A stretch of 64,000 nucleotides of DNA from contig KQ965861.1 in NCBI GenBank assembly GCA_001574975.1, positions 56,391 through 120,390 on the forward strand. The letters run 5' to 3'. Source of the DNA: Gonapodya prolifera JEL478 (taxonomy: Eukaryota > Monoblepharomycota > Monoblepharidomycetes > Monoblepharidales > Gonapodyaceae). The translations under genes and the position numbers were made by a program. The notes beneath the pieces are model-generated. The model was not told the origin of the DNA. It saw nothing but the letters and a program-made list of their open reading frames with translations, and made no database searches. Shown here piece by piece: positions 10,065-21,118 of the stretch; position 1 is the first letter of the stretch, and each line of letters opens with the position of its first letter.

Positions 10065-12617
10065 TCAAATAAACACCATCCCCCCCGCAACCTTCCCCAC
10101 AGCGAGGGCGCCTTGGGTGGCGCCCGGAGCCGGCGCCGTCGTAGCCTGGAACCCGATGAGGGCGTCGAGGTAAGGAATCACGAGAATTCGCGTCGCGAAG
10201 TAAAACACGAGGCCCAGTGCGATGGAGATGGGCAGCGCGGGAAGCGCTTTGCGGAAGATGGCAAGGAGGAAGATGGTCATGGTCAGCCCCGTGATGGCCG
10301 AGATGGCCGTCGTGACCGTTGTGGGCCACGTGAAGAGGGCTTGTGTGGCAGGTGCGGGGTCGCAGCGCGACAAGATGAGTTCGAGGGACAAAAAAGCGAG
10401 TTCCACCCCCACCTCCACCCAGCCAACAACTCACCTGCTCTGGACACCATGACCGAATAAAACACGAAATCGCCCAGCCCCAACTTCAACCCACTGCGCT
10501 CCTCATCCTCTTCATCCTCTTCCTCCTCCTCCGGCTGTCCACCGTTCCGCTGCTGGCGGTCTCCCGAGGCCGACTGCCCGAGCCCGCCGGGACTCCGCCC
10601 GTCCTCCCCGACCACAATCGTCGCACCCGTCCCTTCTCGCCGCAACAACCCGCCCTGCGACGAAAAGCTCGTCGCGTCCCACAAAGCTCCGCCAGTATCC
10701 TCGCCCCCGCCCACAGAGGCAGCAGACACCGCCGACCCCCGAGACCCACGCGCGGGGACCATCGGGATCGCAGCGCCGCCGTCACCTCCGCCGGCACCGT
10801 CTACCGCAGCACTACGTGCCGCCGCTCGCGACGCGCCGGGGGAATCTGGCTCGGGCGTCGTGGTGGCTCGCAGAGCCTCAGGAGAAATCCCGTTCCCACC
10901 CGTGACAAGCGGCAGTGGAGCACCCCTCGGGGGCCTTCCGGACTCCTCCGGCGGTTCCACGACCGTCAAGGCCGCCGGAGCCGGAGCCGACACTGGGGAG
11001 GAGGATTTGTCGGCGGGCCCGCCCGAGGCCATCATCCAGACCATGGCGGTATACAGCAGGCCCGGGATCTCGCGGTTGTGTTGCCGCGAGGATTCGACGA
11101 GGATGCGTAAGGGGCCGTAGGGGCTCAGCACGGCGAATAGGTCTGGGTGGGAGTTGCGTGAGTGGGGGTTCGTGTGGGATATTCCCTTCCGTCTTCGTGC
11201 AGTACTCCATGCCCTTCAGCGCCAACTCTCCGCACAAGTACTCAGGTAAGCTCATCTGCAGGCGTGACACCCTTTTTTCATCGGGCCATGAGTCATCCGA
11301 GCTTCCTTGCTCCCACGCAACCCCCACACCTCAGGCCTCTATGTCACCTAGCGTCACTTCCCCCTCCATGACCATCCTCTGGAACTGCAGCAACTCCAGG
11401 ACCAAAACACAACTCACCCCAAGCCGCCAACAACCCCAACAAAATCCACGTGGTCCACTCCATCAACCCCGTGAAGCTGAACGCCATCAAACTCGACATG
11501 AGCACCAAATAGCACTGCTGGACCCACAACGGGCCCTTCCAAAAAATCACCGTCACGCCGCCCACAGCCAGATTCCAGACCATGAACACCGTCGCTGGCC
11601 AATCGAGGGGAACGTCGAGCTTGTAGCAGAACGCGGCAAGGAGGTCGTACCCGAACAGACCCAGAAGGGAGGCCACGACGAGCCCAAAGATCCCGAAGAG
11701 CACCTTCATGCAGTTGAAGTAGAAGAGCAGGACGATCACGATGGTGGCGACCACGATTTGGGAGAGGATGATGAGGGCGTTGGCGAGAGAGTCGAAGAAT
11801 TGTTGGGACGGTGGGGCTGCGGTGTAGTCGGTTGAGCCGCCAATGTATTGGTATGAGGACGGGGCGAAGCTGTGGTGGCGGTACGGGGGTACGGGAGTGG
11901 AAGAAAAAGGAAGGAAGGAGTTAGAACACGGGGTGGGAGGAGTGCAATGACTCCTCTCCAACCGTTGTGTCCCTGTTGTTTCCATCCTGCCCCTCGCGTC
12001 ACCAGTTGCGCGAGAGCAATGTCTCCTCCACGACTCTCCCGTCCCCGTCTTCTGAATTCCACATGGTCGCCAGCGTGATGTGCGGCGGACTCCTCGGCCT
12101 TGGCGTCCGTCTCCTCCACTTCGTTTCCCATCAATTGTCACCGTGTCGCTGCAGAAACTCACCCTCCGTCATCGCCACCACCCCTGATGACCTTTACCCA
12201 GAGCACCGAGAGGACAATACATGCTGCGACCGGTTTGAGAATTGCGTATATCTGCGCGAGGTAGAACTGCAAGTCCTCGCCAAACTCCTGCTCGTCCATT
12301 TCATCTTCTGCTCCGTGCGCGTGCGCGTTCGAGTTCTGGTTCCCGTTCCGTGGTGGCGGAGCTGTGCGAGCCGAGTCGCCATCAGGGGACACCGTATTGT
12401 GGGAGGCGTGGGTGGGATGCGACGCGTGCAGGGCGTCGTTTTGCTGTGCGGGCGTGCGAGTGCGTGAGAAGAAGTTCTGGATTGATGATGGGTAGGGGTT
12501 TGGAACGGTTGCTGGGGTTGGAGCGGGTGGGGCAGGCGAGGCCGACGGGGTGGGCGAGGCGATGTGTGAGTTGTTGCGCGGGGAGTGCGGAGAGGGCGAC
12601 TCTCCAGCGGCGGACAT
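10065..12617 (-). CDS. PSEN: Presenilin, catalytic subunit of gamma-secretase-type protease
   Basis: Presenilins are nine-helix intramembrane aspartyl proteases. The first exon (ATG at 12617) has a Pro/Ser-rich tail of about 110 residues and then membrane segment 1 (AILKPVAACIVLSVLWVKV). The exons at about 11850-11415 carry segments 2-6, including DSLANALIILSQIVVATIV and GLMEWTTWILLGLLAAW. The helix 6 catalytic aspartate is made by a split codon (G|AC) joined across a 283-nt intron, giving AAWDLFAVLSPYGPLRIL. A long Ser/Gly-rich cytosolic loop follows (about 11030-10540), then helix 7 with the second catalytic motif (KLGLGDFVFYSV), helix 8, and the PAL motif RKALPALPISIALGLVFY. The protein ends in a short hydrophobic ...VFI as family members do. 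Most Dikarya lack presenilin. Oddity: the usual YD of helix 6 is WD here. It is divergent from MSP1, with start codons about 117 bp apart. Confidence 0.9.
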
Positions 12618-12734
12618 TGCTGGCGGGGTGGAGCCGGGGGTGGGAGCGCGAAGGGGAGATGCGGCACCAAATACGTGGCACTGACTGGTTCCCGAACTAC
12701 CCGAACTCCCCCTAACCCAACACGCACGGAGACA

Positions 12735-15724
12735 ATGGCATCGCAGGCTCCCGTGCAGGCGGCGCCCTCGCTGTCGCCGGCATCAAAGAAGCTGCTGATT
12801 GACAGTGCGTGCCGCTGCCCATTCGGAATCGCTCGGATGTCGTGGATGCTCATACCTGCTGCAACTACTCCTCCCCATTTCCCCCGCTCTTCTTTCTCCC
12901 TCCCCCTCCCACCTCCCACTTCTCCCATCACGCACCACACACAGTCTCCCTTTTCGCCCTCTCCCAAGTCGTGCTCTTCGTTGGCATCAAGTGGTTTCTC
13001 TCCTCCTACGACCCCCAGCAGAAGGAGCGCAAAAAGTCCTCGGAGGAGGCCAGAAAGATATTCAAGAGGCTCGGGATAAAGGCTCTCGAGCTGTCCGAGC
13101 ACGAGGAGGTCATTGCAACAGAGGTCATCCATCCCGAGGATATCAAGGTTTCGTTTAGTGGTGGGTACAGTCCGTGACTGCCACGGCGAGGGGCGGGAAC
13201 AAGTGAGCGAGGGATGGAGTGCCTGGAGTGCGAGGGAGTGTCTGGAGTGCAAGCAACTGAAGACTGGGTCTTCCGTCAGAGGCAACCGGTCCACACGCGG
13301 AGCCGAATGTTCAGGCAATTGACTTGCACTCGTGGAGGGAGAGATTGAGTGTCTGGAGGGCGAAGCACGGCCATCAACTGACCTTTCTCTTCTACCCCCC
13401 AGACATCGCCGGCCTAGACACGCACATTCAAGACCTCCGCGAATCCGTCATCTACCCGCTCACCCACCCCTCGCTGTTCGCTGGGTCGTCGCTCCTCCAG
13501 GCCCCGAAAGGGGTGCTGTTGTATGGACCGCCGGGGTGTGGGAAAACTATGATGGCCAAGGTGCGTGCGTTGGTGGGGTGTGGGAGCGGCGGGGAGTGAG
13601 GAGTTTACGCGTGTAGGCGCGGTTGGGGTAAATGAGAGGGGTGGTAGGTACATGGGTGGACGGGATGGGAGGAGGAGGGGTAGACATGGGAGTATATGTG
13701 AATCGGAGGATGGGTGGACCGGACATGGACAGGAGTAGCCGAAAGGTGGACGCGCATGTGAATGGAATCTTTGTGGGTGGGAATGGCCGGGTTGTCGAGT
13801 GGCGGAGAGGGCGAGCGGACGAGGGGAGGAATGGGAGCGGACGAATGGAGGAGGAGTGAACGCGCAGCGTGGACAGACGGTGCCGATGACAGGACGTATG
13901 AAACCGTCACGCGCGGTCGGAAAGTGTCACCTTCTACACGAGCGGACGGGCTTCTGTGTGATGACGGAGTGCTGACTCTTCTTTCCGCCCTGTCCGCTCG
14001 CCCTGTTCCCACTACCACTGTTCCCACTTCCACACCCACCACCCCCCTTCCCGACCCCACCGCCAACTCACACCCGGACACCACATAGGCCCTCGCGGCC
14101 GAGTCGGGCGCCACGTTCATCAACGTGCATGTGTCCACGTTGACAGAGAAGTGGTTCGGGGAGTCGCAGAAGTTGGTGCGTGTTTGGTGTGGGTGATGGG
14201 GTGGGGGGGGTGGGGGTGAAGAATTGGGAGAGGGAGGAGTAGGACGAGGGAAGGTAGAATTGGAATAGGGAAAAAGGAACGGTCTGGGGAAGAAGGAACA
14301 GTGGAGAGGGACGTGGGAAGGTTGGGGAGAGCGTCCTGACGAGCGCGGTGAAAGACTGGGAATGGGCGGCGATGCGCGTACGGGTACGGGTGGGCGGGTG
14401 GACGGGTGGACGAGTGGACGGACGGGTGGACGGACGGGTGGACGAAGGAGTTCCCGGTATCAACCAACCACATTCCCCTCTCCCCCCCCTCACCCAGGTC
14501 CGCGCCGTATTCTCCCTGGCAGTCAAGCTTTCACCCTCCATCATCTTCATCGACGAGATCGACTCCTTCCTCCGGGAACGCAGGTCGAATGACCATGAGG
14601 CGATGAGTATGATGAAGGCGGAGTTTATGAGGTGAGAAAGGGCTCCAGGATGGGGGGAAGGTGTGTGTGTGTTGGGAGCTGGGTGATGAGCTCGTGCGTG
14701 AGGAAAGGAGCGTTGGGAGGACGGGACTGGGGAGTCAGACATCCTGTGGAGTGGAATGCGTGCGTCCACCTTTGTTTCAAAAATCTCCACTCTTCTCATT
14801 GCTTGACGTGTGCCCTGGTTGCGTCTTCCTCTCACCCAACCCCGTTTCCCCACCTTCTATCCCTCTCCGCAAACCTCAATCCGCAACCCATCACCCATCG
14901 CAGCTTGTGGGATGGTCTGACGACGGGCGACAACGCGCGGGTGCTGGTTCTGGGCGCGACAAACAGGCCCAACGATATCGGTGGGTGCTGCATAACGAAA
15001 GGGGGGTTTGTGCGGTTTCTCAACCACCTACAGACAAAGCCATCCTTCGTCGAATGCCGAAACGATATGCTCTTCGATTACCGGATGGATCGCAGAGGGT
15101 GAAAGTGTTGCAGCTGGTGTGTTTTGATACCAGACTTTCCTGGACATTGTTGCTCATCGAAAAAATTGAATGTGTGAACACCCAAACCCGTCGCCCCGAC
15201 AGCTTCTCCAAGACACCCCCCTCGCTGACGGTTTCGCGTTTGACGCTCTGGCCTCGCACACAGTGGGGTACAGCGGGTCGGACTTGAAGGAGCTGTGCCG
15301 CGTTGCGGCCATGATCCCCGTCAAGGAGTTCATACGTAAATCGGAAACAAACCGCTCCGCCGCCGCCTCGTCCTCCTCCTTCTCCTTCACCCCCATTCCC
15401 TCCGCCGACCCAGACGCCGACACGGCTTCGTCGCAGGCCACGCTGCGCCCGCTCACGCTTCAGGACTTCATGGCGGCCGCATCGGAACGGCGTGCGCACG
15501 ACGAAATGGACGCCGGAGAGGACGCGCCGGGCGTTGTCAATGGGGGGGACATTACCGAGTGGTTGGCGCGGGCAACTGCTGCCGCGGTGGCGGCGGGGGC
15601 CGAGGCGGAAGCGAAGGCCAAGGCGAATGGCAACGGGAATGGTGTGCACGAGAGGGATTCTGCGAGGGGGAAGGTTGAGGAGTGGTCGGATGCGGATGAA
15701 GGTAAGGGGGACGGGTTGGATTAG
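12735..15724 (+). CDS. MSP1: Msp1/ATAD1-type AAA ATPase of the outer mitochondrial membrane
   Basis: Msp1 extracts mislocalised tail-anchored proteins from the mitochondrial outer membrane. The start is ATG at 12735 (MASQAPVQ). The second exon gives an N-terminal membrane anchor ([16 protein letters not shown]) and a basic coiled linker ([20 protein letters not shown]). Later exons give the AAA domain in order: [20 protein letters not shown], Walker A GPPGCGKT (about 13533), [20 protein letters not shown], Walker [15 protein letters not shown] (about 14545), sensor 1 [23 protein letters not shown], and helical lid [16 protein letters not shown]. The C-terminus (about 15345-15724) is extended with Ala/Ser- and Ala/Glu-rich low complexity beyond the usual family length. 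Introns of 528 and 322 nt are unusually long for this window and are G-rich at the 5' half and C/T-rich at the 3' half. Confidence 0.92.
14386..14448 (+). repeat. G-rich minisatellite inside an MSP1 intron
   Basis: Tandem imperfect units of about 8-12 bases built from gggtggac / gagtggacg / gacgggtggac lie in the intron between the FGESQKL and VRAVF exons. Similar but looser ggtggac and gggtggg motifs occur in the preceding 528-nt intron (about 13640-13760). Confidence 0.7.
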
Positions 15725-15972
15725 AGCGGGGGCACGGGCTTGTGTGTAGTGGGTGGGGTGAACAGCGTGTGGGTTGAGACGTCTGCTTGTTGCAGTTATT
15801 TGCGGAGATAGATTGTATAATTAGTTGCATGTGATCTACATGGATGATCCATTAGCAAAGTATTACCATGCACCACGTACGACTATATACAGTGCAGAGT
15901 GGTGGTGATACCATACCCCTCAGTCTCGCTGCAGGGTGCCTTCTCTCACTGCCAGCAGGAGAGACGTCAACG

Positions 15973-17697
15973 TCAATAAAGATCGGCCTCACGCGACCGA
16001 GACCGGTTGTGTCCTTTCCGCGACTTCCGCTCACCCCCGGTCGAATTCCCGCCAGACGACGACGCCCGCTTCACGAACCGCCCCTCTGTGACCGGGACGG
16101 CCGTTTTCTGCTCGTCGTTGTACGTGGATTTGTACTCGAACGCGTACTCGTCCGGAGAGTCCCGTCGCCGCCGCGACCGCGACCGTCGTCTGGCGCGGTT
16201 TCCTCCCGCACCGCTTTCGCCTCCTGCACCCGCATCACCGCCCCCGTTGCGTTCTGTCGGCGACGTGGCTGCAGACGGCGACCTGCTCCTACGGCTGCGG
16301 GATCGCGACCGCGACCGCCGGCGGTGCCGGTCTTGGTCTTCATGCCCGCCGTCCGGTGTGTGTCCCACTTGTGAAGCGGGGGACCGTTCGGTCCTGCTGT
16401 TGGACTTACGGTGCCCGTGCCCCTGGGCCCTGCGCTGCTCCACGTCCATTTTATCGTACACCTCGTCCGGCCTCTCCTCGGGGATCATAAACGCGTTGGG
16501 CATCTCCCGGGGCGGTGCGGCGGCGGCGTAGGGGTCGGCGCCCCACGACACGTCCGAAAGCCCGCCCGCGCTGAGACGGGATTCGACGTGAAGGATCGTC
16601 GAGGATCCCGTCCGTTTGGAAAACACGAGCGTGTCGCCAGAAACGCTCGTCCGCGTGGAGGACGAGAGCGGCGATCTTGCAGGCAGGCGTCTAGACACGG
16701 GGGATTGTGACGAGTCTGCACGGGACAGGGGCGGGGCCATGAGCGGGACGGTACCGCTTCGGGAGAGGTGGTTGCGGCGTGGGCTTGCTCCGGCGCCGCT
16801 GAAGTCAGACGGGGGCGGTGCTGCGACTTGGTCGAAGCGGAGGGTTTCGTCCGTGAGAGAGCGCGAATGCTGGTGCTTCTTCTTCCCGCTCGGTGCACGG
16901 TTAACGCTCGCAGGTTGCTGCCGGGCCATATCGAGTGGAGCAGGAGCAGCGTCGAATGGAAGTGGAATTGGAGGAGGCCCGCGGACGTCTGCGACCTTAA
17001 GGGATTTGTCTGCCTTGGGGTTGGTGGAGGTGATGATATCATGCAAGGGCGGTATGTTTGCCCCGATGGAGCGCCGCCGTTCCAGGACTGTCATCTCCTT
17101 CGGGTCTTTCATGGCGGGCACGGTGGGTTTGGTCAGGTCCACGCTGATGACGGGTGCGAGCTCCGGGGATGTGATCCCCGGTGGAGGTTGGGCTTTGAGG
17201 TTCCATGCACCGAAATCGGGCGTGAACGAGGGCCGCCGTTGTGCAGCGTCGAGATGGCGGGATTCGGGTGCTCGGGGAGGTGAAGGGGGTTTGTCTTGAC
17301 CCTCGAGAGCGTAGAGGGTCGCATCTGGACCCAAAACGAGTAACAACCCGGCGATTCCTTGTAAACACCCATCGCAGGCTCACGAAAAAGCGCTTGCTCA
17401 GGCCTCACCTGCAGCCTCCATTTTTGCTAAGCGCCTTCGCCGTCTCCTCATGTAGCAAAACGTGCCCACGATGCATGCCAGGAAAAGCACCACAAAGACC
17501 CCGACCAGTATCAGCATGACCATCCACGAGGAGATGGGCTCCGTGACCATCATGGCGATGGTTGTCGGTTGCGGTTGCGTGGACGATGCCGGTTTCTGGG
17601 CGGGAGAAGTGCTCATTGTGTTGGTGGAAGCAAGGGAGAGCACCCCGGTCGCAATCGCAGAGGAGGTCGGATCTGCCGGCGGAGAAGAGACGCTCAT
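15973..17697 (-). CDS. Single-pass membrane protein with RS-like cytoplasmic tail (unknown function)
   Basis: The ATG is at 17697. A short Ser/Thr/Pro-rich stretch of about 50 residues precedes one membrane segment (WMVMLILVGVFVVLFLACIV), then a basic stop-transfer (YMRRRRRRLAK). An intron of about 75 nt (17405 to about 17331) joins ...MEAA to DATLYALEGQDKPPSP through a split G|AT codon. The tail of about 450 residues is disordered: Pro- and Ser-rich, with a dibasic KKHQHSRSL, two runs of alternating Arg-Ser (about 16350-16290 and 16200-16150), and a final NRSRSREADLY. The layout resembles fungal Mid2/Axl2-type surface sensors only in general form (Ser-rich ectodomain, one helix, cytoplasmic tail); no homology is claimed. 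Confidence 0.7.
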
Positions 17698-17799
17698 GTA
17701 CTTCAGGAAGCGAGAGACGAAGCGGTGGGAAATTCCCCGAGCCAGAGTGCGGCGACCGAGGGAAGGGAAGAGGGTAGCTCAGGTTCAGTTCCAAAGTGT

Positions 17800-18458
17800 G
17801 CGGTGATCAAGCGGCTGTCAACAGCTCAAACCCCTCCTTTTCCAGGATTTCGGTGGAATTGCACTGGAATATTCCTAAATAACCGTATACAAGAGAGTCT
17901 CATAACGTATCCCTACTTTCCGCGCAATGGTAATCTAGCGAATCACCCTTGTGTTGGACATCAAAATCTTCGCCCCCAAAGTGGCGTCGACATTCCAAAT
18001 CCTACTAAATTGCTTACCTGAGCAGGTTTGCGTATGTGAAGCGGCAATTACGAAACGGAAAGAGCGAAACCGCGAAACCGACGATTTATGCTCTGAGTTT
18101 CTGCTGACGTTGGCCCTTTTGATGGGACCAGTCTCATCCACCCTGTGCCTGTTCCCAAGAAGTGGGCATGACCCGAAAAGTATATCATCCACTAGCTCCA
18201 AAACGGTCGGTTCAATCTTTTCCAGCTTTTCTAGCGCGGAAGGAAAGCATCGAATGTTTGAAGTACGAGACTCAACCAATAAAAGGACATGTATCCCCGC
18301 TGAAAATGATTCCGAAAATGAACCAAATGCACCGTCTTTTGGACGGAACCCGCGCAAAGGAATCCGGCGGAAAATCAGGTGACCGAATTCTGCCGGGATG
18401 AGTCACCTTCACTCACTCATAAAGGCAGTCGTCTGAGTCTTCCAATTCAACAATCGAA
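17800..18458. other. Intergenic between the membrane protein and the DUF2408-like gene
   Basis: The two flanking genes are divergent, so this 0.7 kb should hold both promoters. Open frames on each strand are short and contradictory. No motif was recognised with confidence. Confidence 0.35.
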
Positions 18459-20706
18459 ATGACCCAAGAAACGCAAACGCAAACTCACGAACATTCCCAC
18501 AAACATAAGCAAGTCCCCGCCGACTTACCCCACGCACCGGTTCCAAGAGTCGAGGAGCCCGTCCATGAACAGTGAGGAAGACTCTGCCCTTTCCTTCTCC
18601 TGAAACTGATCCATCTCACGCGACATCGCATTCTCTCGTCTACCCAGGCTTCTCGCCCTGCGCAAAAAGCTGCAGCACCTCAAGAAGGAGAGCGTGTTCA
18701 CGCTCGAGGACATTGAGTCCCTCGCCACCCAAGTCGGCCAAGTGATCGCCGACCTGAGGGAAGTGAGGGAAGACGAGGACGGAGAGACGACGCGGAACCA
18801 CGTCGACGACATTTTGGATGATGTCTGGACGGGACTGTTCACGTATGTTTGGTGATGACTCAACTTTGGTCTAGTCTGGCCCCATAATATAGTAGTTTCC
18901 TCTGACACGCTCTCCTCTTTCTACCGCCACCATTACAGCCTCTGGGCCTCGGTCGCCAACGTGGACCAAATGCTGTACCCCTTGCTCGTCAAATTCACAG
19001 CCATCAAGCGCCAGCTCGACGCCATGAAGCAGTCTGGAGCATTCACCGAAGACGACATCCTCGAGGTCCAGGTGCGTGTCGGGTTGGGGGGAGGACGGGT
19101 TGCAAGGTCAGGAGTGCGAAGCACGGAAGACCAAGCACCGGGGCCTAAGAGCGACAGCGCTGACCGAGGACTCCTTCGCGGAGCGAACCCGAGACTTAAG
19201 CGTGAAGCGCCGACCGAGGAGAATGTCACACGCGGAGCGGAGCGTATTCCCGCCACAAACATCGCCCCTCTAACCACCACCCAAACTGACAGGAAGCGCT
19301 CACCGACATTGAAACGCGGCACGTCCGCGACGGCAAGTTTTTCTTCAACCCAGCAAAGTACCCCGATCACGGGAATCCGCCGAGCGGACAAGGATTGTTA
19401 AATATTTTGCTCAATCGTTGTAGTGAGTTTGCACCCCTTTTGTGTTTCAACTCGTACTTGCATCGCTGACGTACGTCGAACACGTTTGACTTTCAGGACG
19501 AGAAGCCCATGTCCTCCTTGTCGAAACCGAGGCTATCGACTCGCCCACGCTGAAAGAGAGCATGAACGAGCTCGTCAAGATCGAGCGCGAGGTCCGCGAG
19601 ATTCAAAAGCGGGGGTCGTACTCGCTTGAGCAGGTGAGGGCGCATTTAATTCGTCATCCCTACCTACTCGCTCACCACCACTGTGAAACATCACGCCAGG
19701 TCCGAGCCCTCCAGAAGAAAGCCCGCGACGTCGACTCGAAGCGCGGCGGAGGCGTGTTCCGCGACCCCGACGGTTCCATTCCTCCCGGCCAGGCTCGCAT
19801 AACTGCGGTTTTGGAGAGGTTTGTGCCCCGAGTTTGGCGGTTACCGTATCGCTGTTGAGACTTACCGGAACTTGATTGTTAGGGCATTTGACGACTTGCA
19901 CGGTCTCGTCATCGCCAAAGAGGAAGTTTCTGGACCCCTGAGGCCGATTTACGAGCGCCTTGTGGAACTCAAGATCCAGCTGGAAAAGATGCTGAGGAAC
20001 AAACGGTGAGCAACGATGCTGTACACATTCGGAACGGCGTGGTTTGAGCTCATCACCCTCTCCTTCTCCAGGTGGACCACCACGTACGCCGACCTGGACC
20101 CTCTGCGCCAAGCCCTCGGTGAAATCGACGAACTGCGAACACCCGATGGAAAGATCACAATGGACAACGGTCACGGGGGCCAGGCTGAGATTCCGAGCGG
20201 GCAGGCCGTGGTGCACCAGTTGTTGGCCAGGTGCTACCACTTGGTTGGGATGCTGGCGCGCAACAGCGAGGCGGTGGGTACTCAGAGGGTTGGTGGACGG
20301 TCGTGTTGCATAATTGACGTCGCCGTTCTTCGTGACCGTGCAGATTGCTCCGGACCTTGAAGGTCTCTACACCAAGCTGGTGGACACGAGGACAGATTTG
20401 CTCGCCTTGGCAAAGAAGGTCCGCGCCAAGGAACAAGTGTCGGACGAGGCTGTCGCCTTGCTGCAGGTACGTTTGTCCTTGTTATCACTTTCCATCCAAA
20501 CTGCCGACAAAACTAACTTTGGCGCCCCCCCGTCCCCCGCCCAGACCACCCTCGCTGAAGTCGAATCCCACCGAAAGCAGGACGGCACGTTCCACACGCA
20601 GAAGTTGGACGAGAGGTCCGGGAGAGTTCCACGCGGGCAGGCTGTCCTGACGGCCCTACTGACGGAGTGCTACGATTTGCTGGAGGAGGTGAGAGGGGCT
20701 GCGTAA
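18459..20706 (+). CDS. DUF2408-like fungal protein, helical repeats
   Basis: The start is ATG at 18459 (MTQETQTQTHEHSHKHKQ), a His/Gln-rich leader spliced through CA|G to LLALRKKLQHLKKESVF. Nine or so exons follow. The text is helical and internally repetitive: LYPLLVKFTAIKRQLDAM, NELVKIEREVREIQKRG, YERLVELKIQLEKMLRNKR, LYTKLVDTRTDLLALAKKV and a terminal LTALLTECYDLLEEVRG. Two segments share a 'D/E-H-x-x-DG-F/I' loop before a GxxPxGQAxxxxLLxxCY block (GQAEIPSGQAVVHQLLARCY and RSGRVPRGQAVLTALLTECY; a third related copy is GSIPPGQARITAVLER), so the protein seems built from at least three diverged repeats. The pattern matches the fungal DUF2408 family from memory; its function is not known. Confidence 0.72.
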
Positions 20707-21118
20707 ACAAGGAGGAGAAACGGGGTGTATATAGCAGATATCACGAGCAGTTTTGAGGAGATTTTACTGTGCAGTTTACATAATGAAAAACAAACGAGTT
20801 GTTTTGAAAATGTTCCCTGGCGCACACTGTATTATAAAAAGCTAGCGAATTCCATATAACTAGTGCACGTAATTGTTCTGCAAGCAAGATGGTCGGGCCC
20901 GGGCCATGCGTGTGTGCGGTGTGGCCAAAGCCCCCTCCGCCGTTAGTGGACTTTGACAAAAAGCAAACAGACGCCACCGCCCACACGCCGGTCTCCCGCG
21001 GTTCCTCTGCCAGCTATCGGGACAGCACCAATCGAGGACGTGGAATCTCCAGGAATCCGGATATCTCGAGCGCCCGCCCTTGGACTTCCGCCCTAACCTC
21101 ACCGCCTAAGACTTGACA
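20707..21118. other. Intergenic, promoter region of the EB1 gene
   Basis: About 0.4 kb between the stop of the DUF2408-like gene and the EB1 start codon. No recognisable coding content. Confidence 0.35.

Noticed and set aside
10283-11835. Long plus-strand frames opposite presenilin
   Set aside because: Arg/Pro/His-rich shadow of the presenilin coding strand; no motif.
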